Assembly: GCA_017640605.1 (NCBI GenBank)
Contig: JAEPQH010000020.1
Coordinates: 32,001-65,451, forward strand
From: Balneolaceae bacterium
Lineage (GTDB): Bacteria; Bacteroidota; Rhodothermia; Balneolales; Balneolaceae
DNA length: 33,451 nt
Direction of reading: 5' to 3'
The position numbers and the translations under genes were made by a program. Below the pieces are notes generated by a model, which saw nothing but the letters and a program-made list of their open reading frames with translations, was not told the origin of the DNA and did not search any database. Below are positions 1 to 9,038 of the stretch, piece after piece (position 1 is the stretch's first letter; the number at the start of each line of letters is the position of its first letter).

Positions 1-2
1 CC

Positions 3-2591
3 TGGCAAAGACACCGAAATGTTGCTGCATATATGGGTGGCGGACCGGGATCAGGAATTCATAAATCTACCGATGGTGGAAACACCTGGAAGCCATTAAA
101 GAGAGGAATTCCGGGATCCAATCTTGGAAAAATAGGTCTGGCAATCTCGCCACAAAATCCTGACATCGTGTATGCTGCCATCGAGCTGGATCGTACCAAA
201 GGCGGTCTGTTTATGTCAGAAGATCGTGGCGAAAGCTGGAAGAAAATGTCGGATATGGTTTCCGGTGGAACCGGCCCGCATTACTATCAGGAATTGTATG
301 CTTCGCCGCATCACTTCGGGCGCATTTATTTGATGAACGTTCGAACCATTGTTTCTAACGATCATGGACGAACGTACAGCAACTTGCCTGAGCGCGATAA
401 ACACTCCGATAATCACGCACTCGCTTTCCGAGCAGATGATCCCGATTATTTACTAATGGGATCGGATGGAGGTGTGTACGAAACCTTCGATCATGGCGAT
501 AACTGGAGATACATCCCGAATTTACCGCTCACACAATACTACAAAGTTGCGGTAGACGACGAAAAACCGTTTTACAACATGTACGGCGGAACGCAAGACA
601 ACGGAACGCACGAAGGACCTTCCAGAACCGATTTATCGCACGGAATCCGTAACACCGACTGGAAGCACATTTTATTTGCTGATGGCCACGACGTTGCCAC
701 CGAGCCGGGCAATCCGAATATTGTATACGGCGAAACCCAACAAGGTGGTTTGCACAGGATAGATCGAGTTTCAGGTGAGCGCACTTTTGTTCAGCCGCAA
801 CCACTGGAAGGTGATGATTTTGAACGCTACAATTGGGATGCCCCAATTTTAATCAGCCCGCACAGCCCGACTCGAGTTTATTTTGCATCGCATCGAGTTT
901 GGAAATCGGAAGATCGCGGCGATAGCTGGACTCCCATTTCCGGTGATTTAACCCGCGACGAAGAGCGCATTACCTTACCAATTATGGGGCGGCAGCAAAG
1001 CTGGGATAACGCCTGGGATGTAAACGCGATGTCGAACTACAACACCATTACTTCGTTGGGAGAATCTCCTTTGGTTGAAGGATTAATCTACGTTGGTACC
1101 GACGATGGCATAATTCAGGTTACCGAAGATGGTGGCGAGAACTGGAGAAAGCTGGAAGTGGGTAATATTCGCGGAATTCCCGAAACAGCCTTTGTGAATG
1201 ACATCAGAGCGGATTTACACGATGAAAATACCGTGTACGCTGCACTCGATAATCATAAATATGGAGATTTTAAGCCGTACTTGATCAAAAGTACCGATCG
1301 TGGTAAGTCATGGAAATCCATCGCAGGGAATATCCCTGATCGCCATTTAGTGTGGAGAATGGTGCAGGATCATGTGCAACCAAATCTTCTTTTTGCGGCT
1401 ACCGAATTCGGAATTTTCTTTACGGTTGATGGTGGCAATGAATGGGTAGAATTAGATGGCGGAGCTCCAACCATTTCCTATCGTGATATCACCATTCAGC
1501 GACAACATGACGACTTAGTTGCGGCATCTTTCGGTCGTGGTTTCTTTGTATTGGATGATATTTCGCCGTTACGATCGGTAAGTGAATCTCTACTCAATCA
1601 GGAAGCGGCATTAATTTCTGCTCGCGATGCATTCTGGTATCTGCCGAGAAGCGTTGAGATTGATCCCGGTGCCTCGTTCTATACCGCGGAAAACCCTGAT
1701 TTCGGAGCAATGTTCACCTACTACTTGAAAGACGGATTATCATCGATGAAAGCTGATCGGGTGAAATATGAAAAAGCAATCGAAGAGGGAGAAGATATTC
1801 CATTCCCTGGTTGGGATGCTTTGGATGCCGAAATGCGTGAAGTAGCGCCTTATATTCGAATTACCATTAAAGATATGGACGGACAAGTAGTGCAACGTGT
1901 GAAAGGCAGCGCCCGAAAAGGGATGAACCGCGTAAATTGGGATTTACGACTTCCATCAAAAAATATCATTGAATTAGGTCAATCCTATGGCGGAGGCGGC
2001 TGGTTTGGTGGTGGCTTTATGGCCGTTCCGGGAACGTACACCGCAACACTTTCGAAAGTGGAAAACGGCGAAGTGACCGATTTAAGCGAACCCATGGAAT
2101 TTGACGTAGTTCCACTGCGCGAAGGAACGCTTGATGGAGCAGATTACGATGAAATGGTAGCTTTCCAGAATGATGTGATCGAGCTTCAACAAGCGCTTAC
2201 TGCCTTCGAAAACGATGTAGAAAAGCACATCGATATGGTGAAAGCGATGCAAACAGCCTATGCGAGAGCCGATCAGGAAAACACCGCCCTCGAAAAGCAA
2301 TTGCACGATACCCACATGGATTTGTTGGAGTTGATGGAAAAACTGGATGGAAGCGAAGCCAAAAACGAAATCGGCGAACGCAATCCGCCATCACCATCCG
2401 ATCGAATGTTTGTTGGCATTCGGGCCATGTTCACCAGCCTGTATGGACCAACCGAAATGCATAAACAAATGATCGAAATTGGTAACAACGAGTTCGACGC
2501 CATGAAAGGCGGACTCAACTCCATCGCCAATCGGTTTGCACAATTCGAGCGACAACTAACCGCCATTGGCGCCCCTCCCATTCAGGAGTAA
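3..2591 (+). CDS. Asp-box beta-propeller protein (sortilin/VPS10-like glycosyl hydrolase family), 5' partial
   Basis: The reading frame is open to the left window edge. The codons before the ATG at 33 (WQRHRNVAAY) continue the same protein, so the true start and any signal peptide lie outside the window. About 863 residues are visible. At least seven Asp-box (BNR) motifs of the form S/T-x-D-x-G-x-x-W can be seen, such as STDGGNTW, SEDRGESW, SEDRGDSW, TEDGGENW and STDRGKSW. These mark the blade turns of a beta-propeller like that of sortilin N-terminal and sialidase-like proteins. The C-terminal third (about residue 540 on) has no Asp boxes. It contains an immunoglobulin-like stretch with a Gly-rich loop (YGGGGWFGGGF) and ends in a charged helical segment. 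Members of this family are usually exported and annotated as glycosyl hydrolases without a proven substrate. The gene ends just before a strong terminator. The family call is firm; the activity is unknown. Confidence 0.85.
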   Translation, partial: WQRHRNVAAYMGGGPGSGIHKSTDGGNTWKPLKRGIPGSNLGKIGLAISPQNPDIVYAAIELDRTKGGLFMSEDRGESWKKMSDMVSGGTGPHYYQELYASPHHFGRIYLMNVRTIVSNDHGRTYSNLPERDKHSDNHALAFRADDPDYLLMGSDGGVYETFDHGDNWRYIPNLPLTQYYKVAVDDEKPFYNMYGGTQDNGTHEGPSRTDLSHGIRNTDWKHILFADGHDVATEPGNPNIVYGETQQGGLHRIDRVSGERTFVQPQPLEGDDFERYNWDAPILISPHSPTRVYFASHRVWKSEDRGDSWTPISGDLTRDEERITLPIMGRQQSWDNAWDVNAMSNYNTITSLGESPLVEGLIYVGTDDGIIQVTEDGGENWRKLEVGNIRGIPETAFVNDIRADLHDENTVYAALDNHKYGDFKPYLIKSTDRGKSWKSIAGNIPDRHLVWRMVQDHVQPNLLFAATEFGIFFTVDGGNEWVELDGGAPTISYRDITIQRQHDDLVAASFGRGFFVLDDISPLRSVSESLLNQEAALISARDAFWYLPRSVEIDPGASFYTAENPDFGAMFTYYLKDGLSSMKADRVKYEKAIEEGEDIPFPGWDALDAEMREVAPYIRITIKDMDGQVVQRVKGSARKGMNRVNWDLRLPSKNIIELGQSYGGGGWFGGGFMAVPGTYTATLSKVENGEVTDLSEPMEFDVVPLREGTLDGADYDEMVAFQNDVIELQQALTAFENDVEKHIDMVKAMQTAYARADQENTALEKQLHDTHMDLLELMEKLDGSEAKNEIGERNPPSPSDRMFVGIRAMFTSLYGPTEMHKQMIEIGNNEFDAMKGGLNSIANRFAQFERQLTAIGAPPIQE

Positions 2592-2620
2592 AACACAGTT
2601 GTAGTTTTAACCCAAATTCT

Positions 2621-2656
2621 AAAAAGCTTCGCGGAGAGATCTGCGAAGCTTTTTTT
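2621..2656. terminator. Rho-independent terminator, probably bidirectional
   Basis: A 12-bp perfect stem (AAAAAGCTTCGC at 2621-2632 with GCGAAGCTTTTT at 2643-2654) encloses a 10-nt loop and is followed by more T residues. It lies 30 bases after the beta-propeller gene. The A-rich 5' side gives a T tract on the minus strand as well, so it can also stop transcription coming from the convergent fbpC gene. Confidence 0.9.
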
Positions 2657-2723
2657 GGTTCGTGAAATTAATCGTGCTTTAAAAGTACTCAATTAGGCGA
2701 ATGACTGATTTGGAATCAGAAAA

Positions 2724-3488
2724 CTACCCATTACCCTTCAACGACAACAAGTGCCTTGCTTGGGTCTGAATTTGTTCGAGGTACATCCGCACTTTTTCTT
2801 CGTCTTGATTGAGTAAGTCGGAAGTGTCGCAAGAGAGTAGAAGCTCGCCGTTTTGGAGAAATACTACTTCATCCGCAATGTCGATGGCATCATAAATATC
2901 GTGGGTGACGAACATCACTGAAATAGACAATAACTTCGCGATTTTTCGTATTTCTTTTCGAAGGGTAGATTTTGTGATCAGATCCAGGTTACTGAACGGT
3001 TCGTCGAGCAATAATAAATCAGGTTTTACAGCCAGCGTGCGTGCAATAGCAACGCGCTGTTTTTGTCCGCTACTCAATTCATGCGGATATTTCTTCTCCT
3101 TGCCACTCAGTTTGATCAACTTGATGAGTTTATCAGCGCTTTCGATTTCACTTTTTGAAACTCCAAAGCGGATATTTTCTTCCACCGTTAAATGCGGAAA
3201 TAAGGCATAATCCTGAAATACCATCCCCACTTTACGCTTATGCGCAGGTTTAGAAATAGAAGTACTGCTCACCACTTCTCCATCAATTTGGATAGAACCC
3301 TGCTCTGGAACCTCAAGTCCGGCAATCAATCGTAACAGCGTAGTTTTACCGCATCCGCTTTCTCCAACCACGGCGCACACTTTTCCGGCTTTCAGTTGAT
3401 AATCCACCCCGTGGAGCGCACGTTCTGTTTGATCAAACGATTTGGTTAATCCGGATACTTCTAAAATGGGGGCGTTATTTTTGGTCAT
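2724..3488 (-). CDS. fbpC: Ferric iron ABC transporter ATP-binding protein (FbpC/FutC-like)
   Basis: This 254-residue ATPase powers uptake of periplasmic iron by the adjacent permease. All ABC motifs are visible: Walker A GESGCGKTT (about 42-50), Q-loop Gln in MVFQDYALFPH (about 92), signature LSSGQKQR (about 138; Ser replaces the usual Gly of LSGGQ), Walker B LLLLDEP (about 158) and the H-loop THD. I chose the ATG at 3486-3488 (MTKNNAP). A longer frame runs to a TTG at 3527, but it only adds residues inside the upstream permease gene. With the chosen start the gene overlaps fbpB by 14 nt, which suggests translational coupling. The short C-terminus lacks a large TOBE domain. Iron as substrate is inferred from the binding protein encoded upstream; ATPases of this family also serve thiamine, sulfate or spermidine transporters. 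Confidence 0.85.
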   Translation of the reverse strand: MTKNNAPILEVSGLTKSFDQTERALHGVDYQLKAGKVCAVVGESGCGKTTLLRLIAGLEVPEQGSIQIDGEVVSSTSISKPAHKRKVGMVFQDYALFPHLTVEENIRFGVSKSEIESADKLIKLIKLSGKEKKYPHELSSGQKQRVAIARTLAVKPDLLLLDEPFSNLDLITKSTLRKEIRKIAKLLSISVMFVTHDIYDAIDIADEVVFLQNGELLLSCDTSDLLNQDEEKVRMYLEQIQTQARHLLSLKGNG

Positions 3489-5118
3489 TGCTGAGCTTTG
3501 TAACGATGAACATGGTTGCGCACACAATCAAAATAAGAATTAGCGAGGTGATTGCCGCTTCCGAAACGCGCTCGTCGTCGGCGTATTCATAAGCTTTAAT
3601 CGCTAAGGTTTGCAACTGATAGGGTTTTAACAAAAGCGTGAGTGGAAGTTCTTTCATCACATCGATAAACACGATGAGAAATCCGCTTACCAGCGAGCTT
3701 TTTAAAAGTGGGAGTTCAATATTGAACAGGGTACGAATTCTGGATTTCCCCAACATATAGGCCGATTCGGCCAGGTTTGAGCCCACTCGTAATGAATGTG
3801 CTTCAATGGGATTATAGGCCACGGCAAGAAATCGAAAGAGATAGGCAAACAGCAGTAAAAACAATCCCGAATAAATCAGGTAGCCAATTTCAAGGCCGAA
3901 CCAATCATTAAATGATCGAACAAAAAAACCACTGCTAGCCACTAAGGTAATGCCGATTACTGCCCCGGGAATAATGTATCCAACCGTACTTAGTTTGATA
4001 AGAGATTTCGTAAACTTTTGCGGACTCCATTTCGGAAAAAATACCAGCATCACGGTAACAGAAACGGTGATCAGCGAAGCGATGACGGCAATAAATAGAC
4101 TTTGAGTGCTGATCCATAAAAAGTCGGTACTTAGCTGCTCATGCAGGTGAAAAGTTGCCCAATAGCCCAGTTGTAACACAGGAAGTAAAAAGCCGAGAAC
4201 AAATGGGAGCGCACAAATAATTGGAATACCCACTTTTTGAAAACTGCCGATGGGCTTTCTACGCTGAATATCTGTTTGTGCCAGATCGGGTGTGACGTAC
4301 GATTTCCGTCCTCGAATCGCTTTGTTGATGCTCATCAGAATTAACACTAACACCACCAAAATAAATGCGAGATATATCGCAGTTTGGAGATCTTCGAGGG
4401 CGGTCCATGTACGAAAAATCCCCGTCGTGAAGGTGTTGATACCATAATATTTCGCTGCCCCGTAATCGTTCAACACTTCCATCAACACCAAAAATAAACC
4501 GCCAAAAATAGCAGGTGAAGCAACGGGAAGCGCGATTTTCCAGAAATAACGCTTGTGACTAATTCCGAGTAACTCCGCCGATTCTTTGATGGATCCGGAG
4601 GCGCTGCTGAACATCACTCGTGAACTTGCAAACACATACGGGTATAGGCTGATGCTCAGCACAAACATCAATCCCCAGATGTTCATCATGCTGATATTGA
4701 AGCCACCGAAACCGAGTGCATTTCCCAGTTTTTCTAAAGAGCCACCATGTCCGAACATCCCGACATACGCATACGACATGATGTAACTAGGTATGGCCAA
4801 TGGAATGTAGAGCAACCAGTTTAATGCGTTTCGAAAGGGGAAGTCGTAGTTTGAAATGAACCAGGCAGCCGGCACACCGAAAAGTAACGCGAGGATTCCG
4901 GTTCCGATCAGCAACACAAAAGAATTGGACAGATAATCAATCAGAAGATATTCGGCAACGTGGCTCCACATCTCTCCTACGCCACCGCTCAAGTTACCGA
5001 TAATGGTAAATAGTGGAATACAGATTATACAAACAATGGCCACTGTTAAAAGCGACCATCGGTTTGTATCTCTGATAAAAAGTTTGGTTCTATCTATGAC
5101 AGAAAGTTTTATTGCCAA
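3475..5118 (-). CDS. fbpB: Ferric iron ABC transporter permease, two-domain (FbpB-like)
   Basis: A 547-residue inner-membrane protein with about twelve hydrophobic segments, made of two BPD_transp_1 (MetI-like) permease domains in one chain, as in FbpB/AfuB. Each half has an EAA-type cytoplasmic loop that would contact the ATPase: ESAELLGISHKRYFWKIALP in the first half and ESAYMLGKSRIRTLFNIELP in the second. No ATG or GTG lies between the end of fbpA and the first membrane segment. The likely start is therefore the TTG at 5116-5118, which overlaps the last 10 nt of fbpA. Translation would then be coupled to fbpA, and the weak start may reduce output relative to the binding protein. The next ATG (in GEMWSHV) would delete the first membrane segment. 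The permease call is firm; the start rests on exclusion. Confidence 0.87.
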   Translation of the reverse strand: MAIKLSVIDRTKLFIRDTNRWSLLTVAIVCIICIPLFTIIGNLSGGVGEMWSHVAEYLLIDYLSNSFVLLIGTGILALLFGVPAAWFISNYDFPFRNALNWLLYIPLAIPSYIMSYAYVGMFGHGGSLEKLGNALGFGGFNISMMNIWGLMFVLSISLYPYVFASSRVMFSSASGSIKESAELLGISHKRYFWKIALPVASPAIFGGLFLVLMEVLNDYGAAKYYGINTFTTGIFRTWTALEDLQTAIYLAFILVVLVLILMSINKAIRGRKSYVTPDLAQTDIQRRKPIGSFQKVGIPIICALPFVLGFLLPVLQLGYWATFHLHEQLSTDFLWISTQSLFIAVIASLITVSVTVMLVFFPKWSPQKFTKSLIKLSTVGYIIPGAVIGITLVASSGFFVRSFNDWFGLEIGYLIYSGLFLLLFAYLFRFLAVAYNPIEAHSLRVGSNLAESAYMLGKSRIRTLFNIELPLLKSSLVSGFLIVFIDVMKELPLTLLLKPYQLQTLAIKAYEYADDERVSEAAITSLILILIVCATMFIVTKLSNDQK

Positions 5119-6131
5119 CCCGCCTGATCAAAAATGATTACCGCTTGCTGATTTAATTCGCCAAGTTTCTGAAGCGGAAGGGGATCCTCTTTAAAGCTTC
5201 CCCAAGATTGGAGTAGTTCTGAGATATTAGCCTCAGGATTTACAGGATACTCATAGTTTTCGCTCGCAAAAATTTCCTGCACGTCTTTGCTGAGTAGATA
5301 CTCGATAAATTGTGTAGCCATTTCAGCTTTCTTAGAGTGTTTTGCAATCCCAATTCCACTCACATTGATGTGGGTTCCACGATCTGCCTGATTGGGGAAA
5401 AACACATTCACCGCGTTTCCGGCATTGCGCTCGAGTTCATCCGAACTGTTGATTAAACGACCAAGATAGTAAGTGTTTACCACAGCAAGATTTCCTTCAC
5501 CGGCAAGAATAGCCTTCACCTGATCGCGATCATTTCCTTGGGGATTTCGTGCAAAATTTTCAACTACTCCCTCAGTCCACTCTCTTGCAGCTTCTTCACC
5601 ATTATTTGCGATGATGGAAGCAAGCAGCGACTGATTATAGATATTTCCCGAAGAACGAATCAGAACTTCATCTTCCCATTTATCATCAGTGAGTGCTTCG
5701 TAGGTAGAAAGTTCAGCAGGATCCACTTCGTCTTTGTCGTACACAATGACGCGTGCTCTTTTGGTGATACTTACCCAGGCATTATCATTATCCTGCAAAT
5801 AATCGGGAACGGTATTTTCGATCATTTCCGATTCAAAAGGCTGCAATAATCCTTTCTCTTTAGCACGTACTAATCGACCTGCATCCACACTGATGAGTAG
5901 ATCGGCAGGAGATTGCTCGCCTTCGTTTTCGAGGCGTTGGATGAGCTCATCGGCACTGGCATTCACCACATTAATTTTGATTCCGGTTTCAGCTTCGAAG
6001 TCGTCGAAAATTTGCTGGTCGGTGTCGTAGTGGCGATGAGTGTAAAGCGTTAATGCATCGTCGTTGTTCGGTTGAGCGCATGATGCGGCTACAAATAGCA
6101 TCAAAACGGCAATAAATAGAGGTGATCGCAT
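5109..6131 (-). CDS. fbpA: Iron(III) ABC transporter substrate-binding lipoprotein (FbpA/FutA-like)
   Basis: A 340-residue periplasmic binding protein. The N-terminus is a lipoprotein signal (hydrophobic 5-17, then AAS-Cys18), so it is probably tethered to a membrane. The mature start LTLYTHRHYDTDQQIFDDF is typical of the FutA/FbpA ferric-binding class. The adjacent tyrosines in NTYYLGRL (Tyr221-Tyr222), Tyr165 in SGNIYNQS and His34/Tyr35 in THRHYDTD are at places where this family coordinates ferric iron. It is first in the operon fbpA-fbpB-fbpC, as expected for the most abundant component. A short palindrome (TTAG-A-CTAA, 6246-6254) lies about 115 bases upstream and could be a metal-regulator half-site, but I cannot assign it. 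Family confidence is high; ferric iron as substrate is likely rather than proven. Confidence 0.88.
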   Translation of the reverse strand: MRSPLFIAVLMLFVAASCAQPNNDDALTLYTHRHYDTDQQIFDDFEAETGIKINVVNASADELIQRLENEGEQSPADLLISVDAGRLVRAKEKGLLQPFESEMIENTVPDYLQDNDNAWVSITKRARVIVYDKDEVDPAELSTYEALTDDKWEDEVLIRSSGNIYNQSLLASIIANNGEEAAREWTEGVVENFARNPQGNDRDQVKAILAGEGNLAVVNTYYLGRLINSSDELERNAGNAVNVFFPNQADRGTHINVSGIGIAKHSKKAEMATQFIEYLLSKDVQEIFASENYEYPVNPEANISELLQSWGSFKEDPLPLQKLGELNQQAVIIFDQAGWQ

Positions 6132-6315
6132 TCCTGAAATAGTCGTTGTTCTGATTAATAAGTCCTTGTTATTTCTGTGCGCACTTGTATAAATTAAAAG
6201 CGAGAAACTTTATCCGATAAACCGGAAAAATCACAGATATGTAATTTAGACTAATTTTAAATAAAATGTGATCTCAAAGAGTTTTCGGAATGTTAAAGCT
6301 TGCTATTGCTGAGAC

Positions 6316-6996
6316 TTACTCTTCAAAAACGAGCGCATCCGGTTCGGCGCCCAGTTCTTTTAGGTATTCGATCATGGCTTCGTTGAAAGGCATTGGTCCG
6401 CACACATAAAACGCTTGATCAAAATCGGAGATATGCGATTTTAGAAAATCTTTGTCGATGAAACCATCTAGGAATAGATGCTTTTCGGAAGCTTCGTCAG
6501 TAATCACATTAATAAGATTAGCTCCCAGCATTTCCGACAACTCCTCTTCAAGGATAATATCCTTTTCAGATTTATTTGAGAATATGAGAGTATTCGAACC
6601 TATTTCACCCTTTCGATGTAAATCGCGAAGAATAGCAATAAATGGAGTGATGCCCGCTCCTCCGGCCAGAAATACGCCTTCAGATTTATATTCGATCGTT
6701 CCCCATGGCTCGTCGATGATCAGAGAGTCACCAATCCGTAAATCACCGATTTGTTCCGTAACTCCATTGTGGTCAGGATAAATTTTGATGATAAACTCGA
6801 GGTGTTCGTCCTCATTGAGTGAAGTAAAAGTAAACGGACGTTTTTCCTCTTTCCATCCGGCTTTGTTGATGGCAATTTCGGTTGCTTGACCCGGTGAAAA
6901 GGAATATCCATCCGGTTTTTCGAGTGTAAGTTGCACCACATCATGGGTGAGTTGTTGTTTTTCTAATATAACTACGGTGTAAGGCATAATTTTCAT
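6316..6996 (-). CDS. FAD-binding ferredoxin/flavodoxin-NAD(P)H reductase-like protein
   Basis: A 226-residue single-polypeptide oxidoreductase of the FNR superfamily. The FAD-binding beta-barrel carries RPFTFTS (53-59), where the Arg-Pro-Phe-Thr/Ser motif contacts FAD. The nucleotide-binding half has GGAGITPF (112-119) and ends with CGPMPF (199-204), both characteristic of NAD(P)H-dependent FNR enzymes. There is no [2Fe-2S] ferredoxin domain, so it would pass electrons to a separate partner. The gene may start at the ATG at 6994-6996 or at the internal ATG three codons later (MPYTVV); neither has a clear Shine-Dalgarno site. It lies 184 bases upstream of fbpA on the same strand. A role in reducing iron after uptake is an attractive but unproven idea. 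Substrate and partner are unknown. Confidence 0.8.
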   Translation of the reverse strand: MKIMPYTVVILEKQQLTHDVVQLTLEKPDGYSFSPGQATEIAINKAGWKEEKRPFTFTSLNEDEHLEFIIKIYPDHNGVTEQIGDLRIGDSLIIDEPWGTIEYKSEGVFLAGGAGITPFIAILRDLHRKGEIGSNTLIFSNKSEKDIILEEELSEMLGANLINVITDEASEKHLFLDGFIDKDFLKSHISDFDQAFYVCGPMPFNEAMIEYLKELGAEPDALVFEE

Positions 6997-7107
6997 TGAT
7001 GTTAGTTCTTTACTAAAACCACAATCCTAAGAAAATTATCGTTCGGTGGGGGAATGATCGGAAGTTAAAGAGGCATAGTAATAGTAAATTCCGTAATTAA
7101 TGAAATG

Positions 7108-8037
7108 TTACACTGAAGGTTCTAAACAGGCAAATAGTGCCTTTTTCTGGCTTTCATACTTATCAGGATTATTCTCAATAAGCTTTCTAATATTCTGGAG
7201 TTTCCATTGGATGGCAGGCAACTCACTTATCTTAGCAAAAGGAAAGAGATCCCAGGATGGCTCACCTTCCACAAAGCTAACTAATAACTTCTTATCGTTA
7301 TCGGTTAGCATTTCCAAAAGTTCTGTCGTCAATTGTTCGCGTGTTTCTTCAAAATCCTCATAAGAAAAAGGAGCATTGGTCATACCAACAAATTGCCGTT
7401 CAAATACTTCCTTCTGATCCAGCAGGTTAGGACTTAGTAATTCATGTACTGGTCGGTTATGGCTGAGTAACGCGGAAATGAATCCATATTTGATTTCTTT
7501 GGTTAGCCCTTCATTTTGTAGCAAGTAATGCACATCAAATAAATCCCTTGGATGTTGGCGATCCAGAGCTGCACATATTTTACCACCAAATAGCTCAGCT
7601 TTTGAAATTACGGTAATTTCCGCAAACTGCTCGAATAGTTCCTGAACTGCTGGAGAGAGCGTATGTCGTTCTGGCTCAAAGAGGTGTCCTCTCATAATCG
7701 TATTTACTTCAATCTTAATCTGTGCTTCTCCGAATTGAACGGTGAGCTTGGCTACCGTTCCATCTTTTTGGGCAACTTCATTCACGCTACAATTTGGAAT
7801 GGTTTGCTGAATGCGATTTCCAATTTTCCATAACGAGGAGGTGATTGTTTGGAGCGCGGTTTTTCGATCATCAAAAGGTAGATATGTTAAATCGATATCA
7901 ACGGACAAACGGGGTAAATCCCGGAGGAAAAGATTAATGGCTGTGCCCCCTTTCAACGCAAAGACCTTTTCCTCATCAATGATGGGTAAGATTTTAATGA
8001 GTAGATCAACCTGGGCTTTGTATATACTATCAAACAT
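7108..8037 (-). CDS. abiEii: AbiEii-type nucleotidyltransferase toxin
   Basis: A 309-residue protein of the AbiEii/DUF1814 nucleotidyltransferase family, the toxin half of type IV toxin-antitoxin systems that can act in abortive phage infection. The family motifs are all visible: GGT (30-32) in LKGGTAINLF, the metal-binding pair Asp47/Asp49 in SVDIDLTY, the Lys/Gly motif KAELFGGK (146-153), and RDLFD (164-168). The intact catalytic residues argue for an active enzyme. Its ATG overlaps the last 8 nt of the upstream abiEi gene, so translation is probably coupled and the antitoxin is made first. The C-terminal half is variable in this family and I recognise nothing specific in it. The native target is not deducible; characterised relatives modify tRNA or bind GTP. 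Confidence 0.85.
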   Translation of the reverse strand: MFDSIYKAQVDLLIKILPIIDEEKVFALKGGTAINLFLRDLPRLSVDIDLTYLPFDDRKTALQTITSSLWKIGNRIQQTIPNCSVNEVAQKDGTVAKLTVQFGEAQIKIEVNTIMRGHLFEPERHTLSPAVQELFEQFAEITVISKAELFGGKICAALDRQHPRDLFDVHYLLQNEGLTKEIKYGFISALLSHNRPVHELLSPNLLDQKEVFERQFVGMTNAPFSYEDFEETREQLTTELLEMLTDNDKKLLVSFVEGEPSWDLFPFAKISELPAIQWKLQNIRKLIENNPDKYESQKKALFACLEPSV

Positions 8038-8800
8038 AGTCTACCAATTCTTTCGGTAGTACCAATTTAAATTGGGAGTCATAGACCCCGCTCTTCACTA
8101 TACTGCGATCCCCTGCTCCCAGGTCGATTTTTTCAAGCTCTATATATTTCATTACCGGAAGCTGTGCTTTATCAGCCATAAACAGAAAAAGCCGTTTTAC
8201 TTTTATAGAAGTGCATTTTTCCAGCAATTCCTGCATCAAGTTAGGGCGTAAAGTGGTAAGCCCTTCCAAGATTTGATAAGACTCCAACAGCTCAAAGTTT
8301 TTCTTAGATACATATATTTTCTCAAGTATTGCTCGTTCAGCCGTTGATGAAGCTAGTGGAAAACTACCATATCCCAGTTCTCTGATACCATGCTTTTCAG
8401 GTAAAAAGGATGTATTCACAGACTCTATCTCAACTCCCCAGTTCTGTTCTGTAAACCACTTGGGTAAGGATAAATTTCCGGAGGAAAAGATAAAAACCCG
8501 CTTTTGATTTGGGCGGAGATAATGAGCCATCCCCAGGGAATTTAAAGCCGTGATTCCACCGATATGTACATTAAGTTTTAACTGTTTTTGTAATGCATAT
8601 ATCGCGCCCTGCCAATCTAATTTATCTTTACTCTTTACATAAGCTCCTCTTCCTAGCCCAGTCAGCCACCCCGATTGTTTGTACTTTTGAATAAGCTGCC
8701 GGGATATTCCTAGTTCATTAAACCATGGTGTGGTCCCGACCATCCCCGGTACCCAAGCATTTAATAGCTTCATTAATTTATTTTCATCAGGTAAACTCAT
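8030..8800 (-). CDS. abiEi: AbiEi-type antitoxin / transcriptional autorepressor
   Basis: A 256-residue protein matching the AbiEi_3 antitoxin layout. An N-terminal winged helix-turn-helix (about residues 20-60, with GISRQLIQKYKQSGWLTGLG followed by RGAYV) precedes a C-terminal domain (about 70-256) with the usual HIGGITALNSLGMAHYL motif. Antitoxins of this family repress their own promoter and neutralise the nucleotidyltransferase without the tight complex seen in type II systems. The gene is first in a two-gene operon and overlaps abiEii by 8 nt. The start ATG (8798-8800) lies in the spacer of an inverted repeat (8791-8807), and an identical repeat lies upstream (8867-8883). Both are likely operators. 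Confidence in the pair is high because both partners and their order match known AbiE loci. Confidence 0.85.
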   Translation of the reverse strand: MSLPDENKLMKLLNAWVPGMVGTTPWFNELGISRQLIQKYKQSGWLTGLGRGAYVKSKDKLDWQGAIYALQKQLKLNVHIGGITALNSLGMAHYLRPNQKRVFIFSSGNLSLPKWFTEQNWGVEIESVNTSFLPEKHGIRELGYGSFPLASSTAERAILEKIYVSKKNFELLESYQILEGLTTLRPNLMQELLEKCTSIKVKRLFLFMADKAQLPVMKYIELEKIDLGAGDRSIVKSGVYDSQFKLVLPKELVDYV

Positions 8801-8807
8801 AGTTTAC
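8791..8807. promoter_or_regulatory. AbiEi operator candidate 1 (spans the abiEi start codon)
   Basis: Perfect inverted repeat GTAAAC-TCATA-GTTTAC with 6-bp arms and a 5-nt spacer. The abiEi ATG falls in the spacer. Binding here would block transcription or translation initiation. Confidence 0.6.
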
Positions 8808-8866
8808 AAATAGCAAATATTTTAAAGTAATGCAATACATATCCCACTTTGGGAAATATTGAATAG

Positions 8867-8883
8867 GTAAACTATTGGTTTAC
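8867..8883. promoter_or_regulatory. AbiEi operator candidate 2 (upstream)
   Basis: Perfect inverted repeat GTAAAC-TATTG-GTTTAC with the same arms and spacer length as the repeat at 8791-8807, 76 bp away. Both sites share the longer string AGGTAAACT on the left. A further small palindrome TCCCA-CTT-TGGGA (8842-8854) lies between them. Confidence 0.6.
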
Positions 8884-8992
8884 GTTTGAGAAGGATTTTG
8901 AAGTAAAGACTACTATCACTTCTCAAGCACGGCTTTTCAATACATTCGAGAAGCCAATGATTCAATTTGACCATTAAAAAATATCGTGCATG

Positions 8993-9028
8993 AAAAAAGC
9001 CCCGCCGGATGTGAATTCCAACGAGGCT
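8993..9028 (-). terminator. Rho-independent terminator of the tRNA-Arg gene
   Basis: Read on the minus strand, AGCCTCGTTGGA pairs with TCCGGCGGGGCT (12 bp, some G-T) around a 7-nt loop and is followed by six T residues. It begins 11 bases after the tRNA 3' end. Confidence 0.85.
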
Positions 9029-9038
9029 TATTTAGGTG

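Noticed and set aside
3488-5118. Frameshift or damaged 5' end of fbpB because no ATG is present
   Set aside because: The frame is intact over two full permease domains and a TTG in the overlap with fbpA serves as a plausible coupled start.
6246-6254. Fur or DtxR box upstream of fbpA
   Set aside because: TTAG-A-CTAA is a short palindrome that matches only part of the known consensus sites and is about 115 bases from the start; too weak to call.
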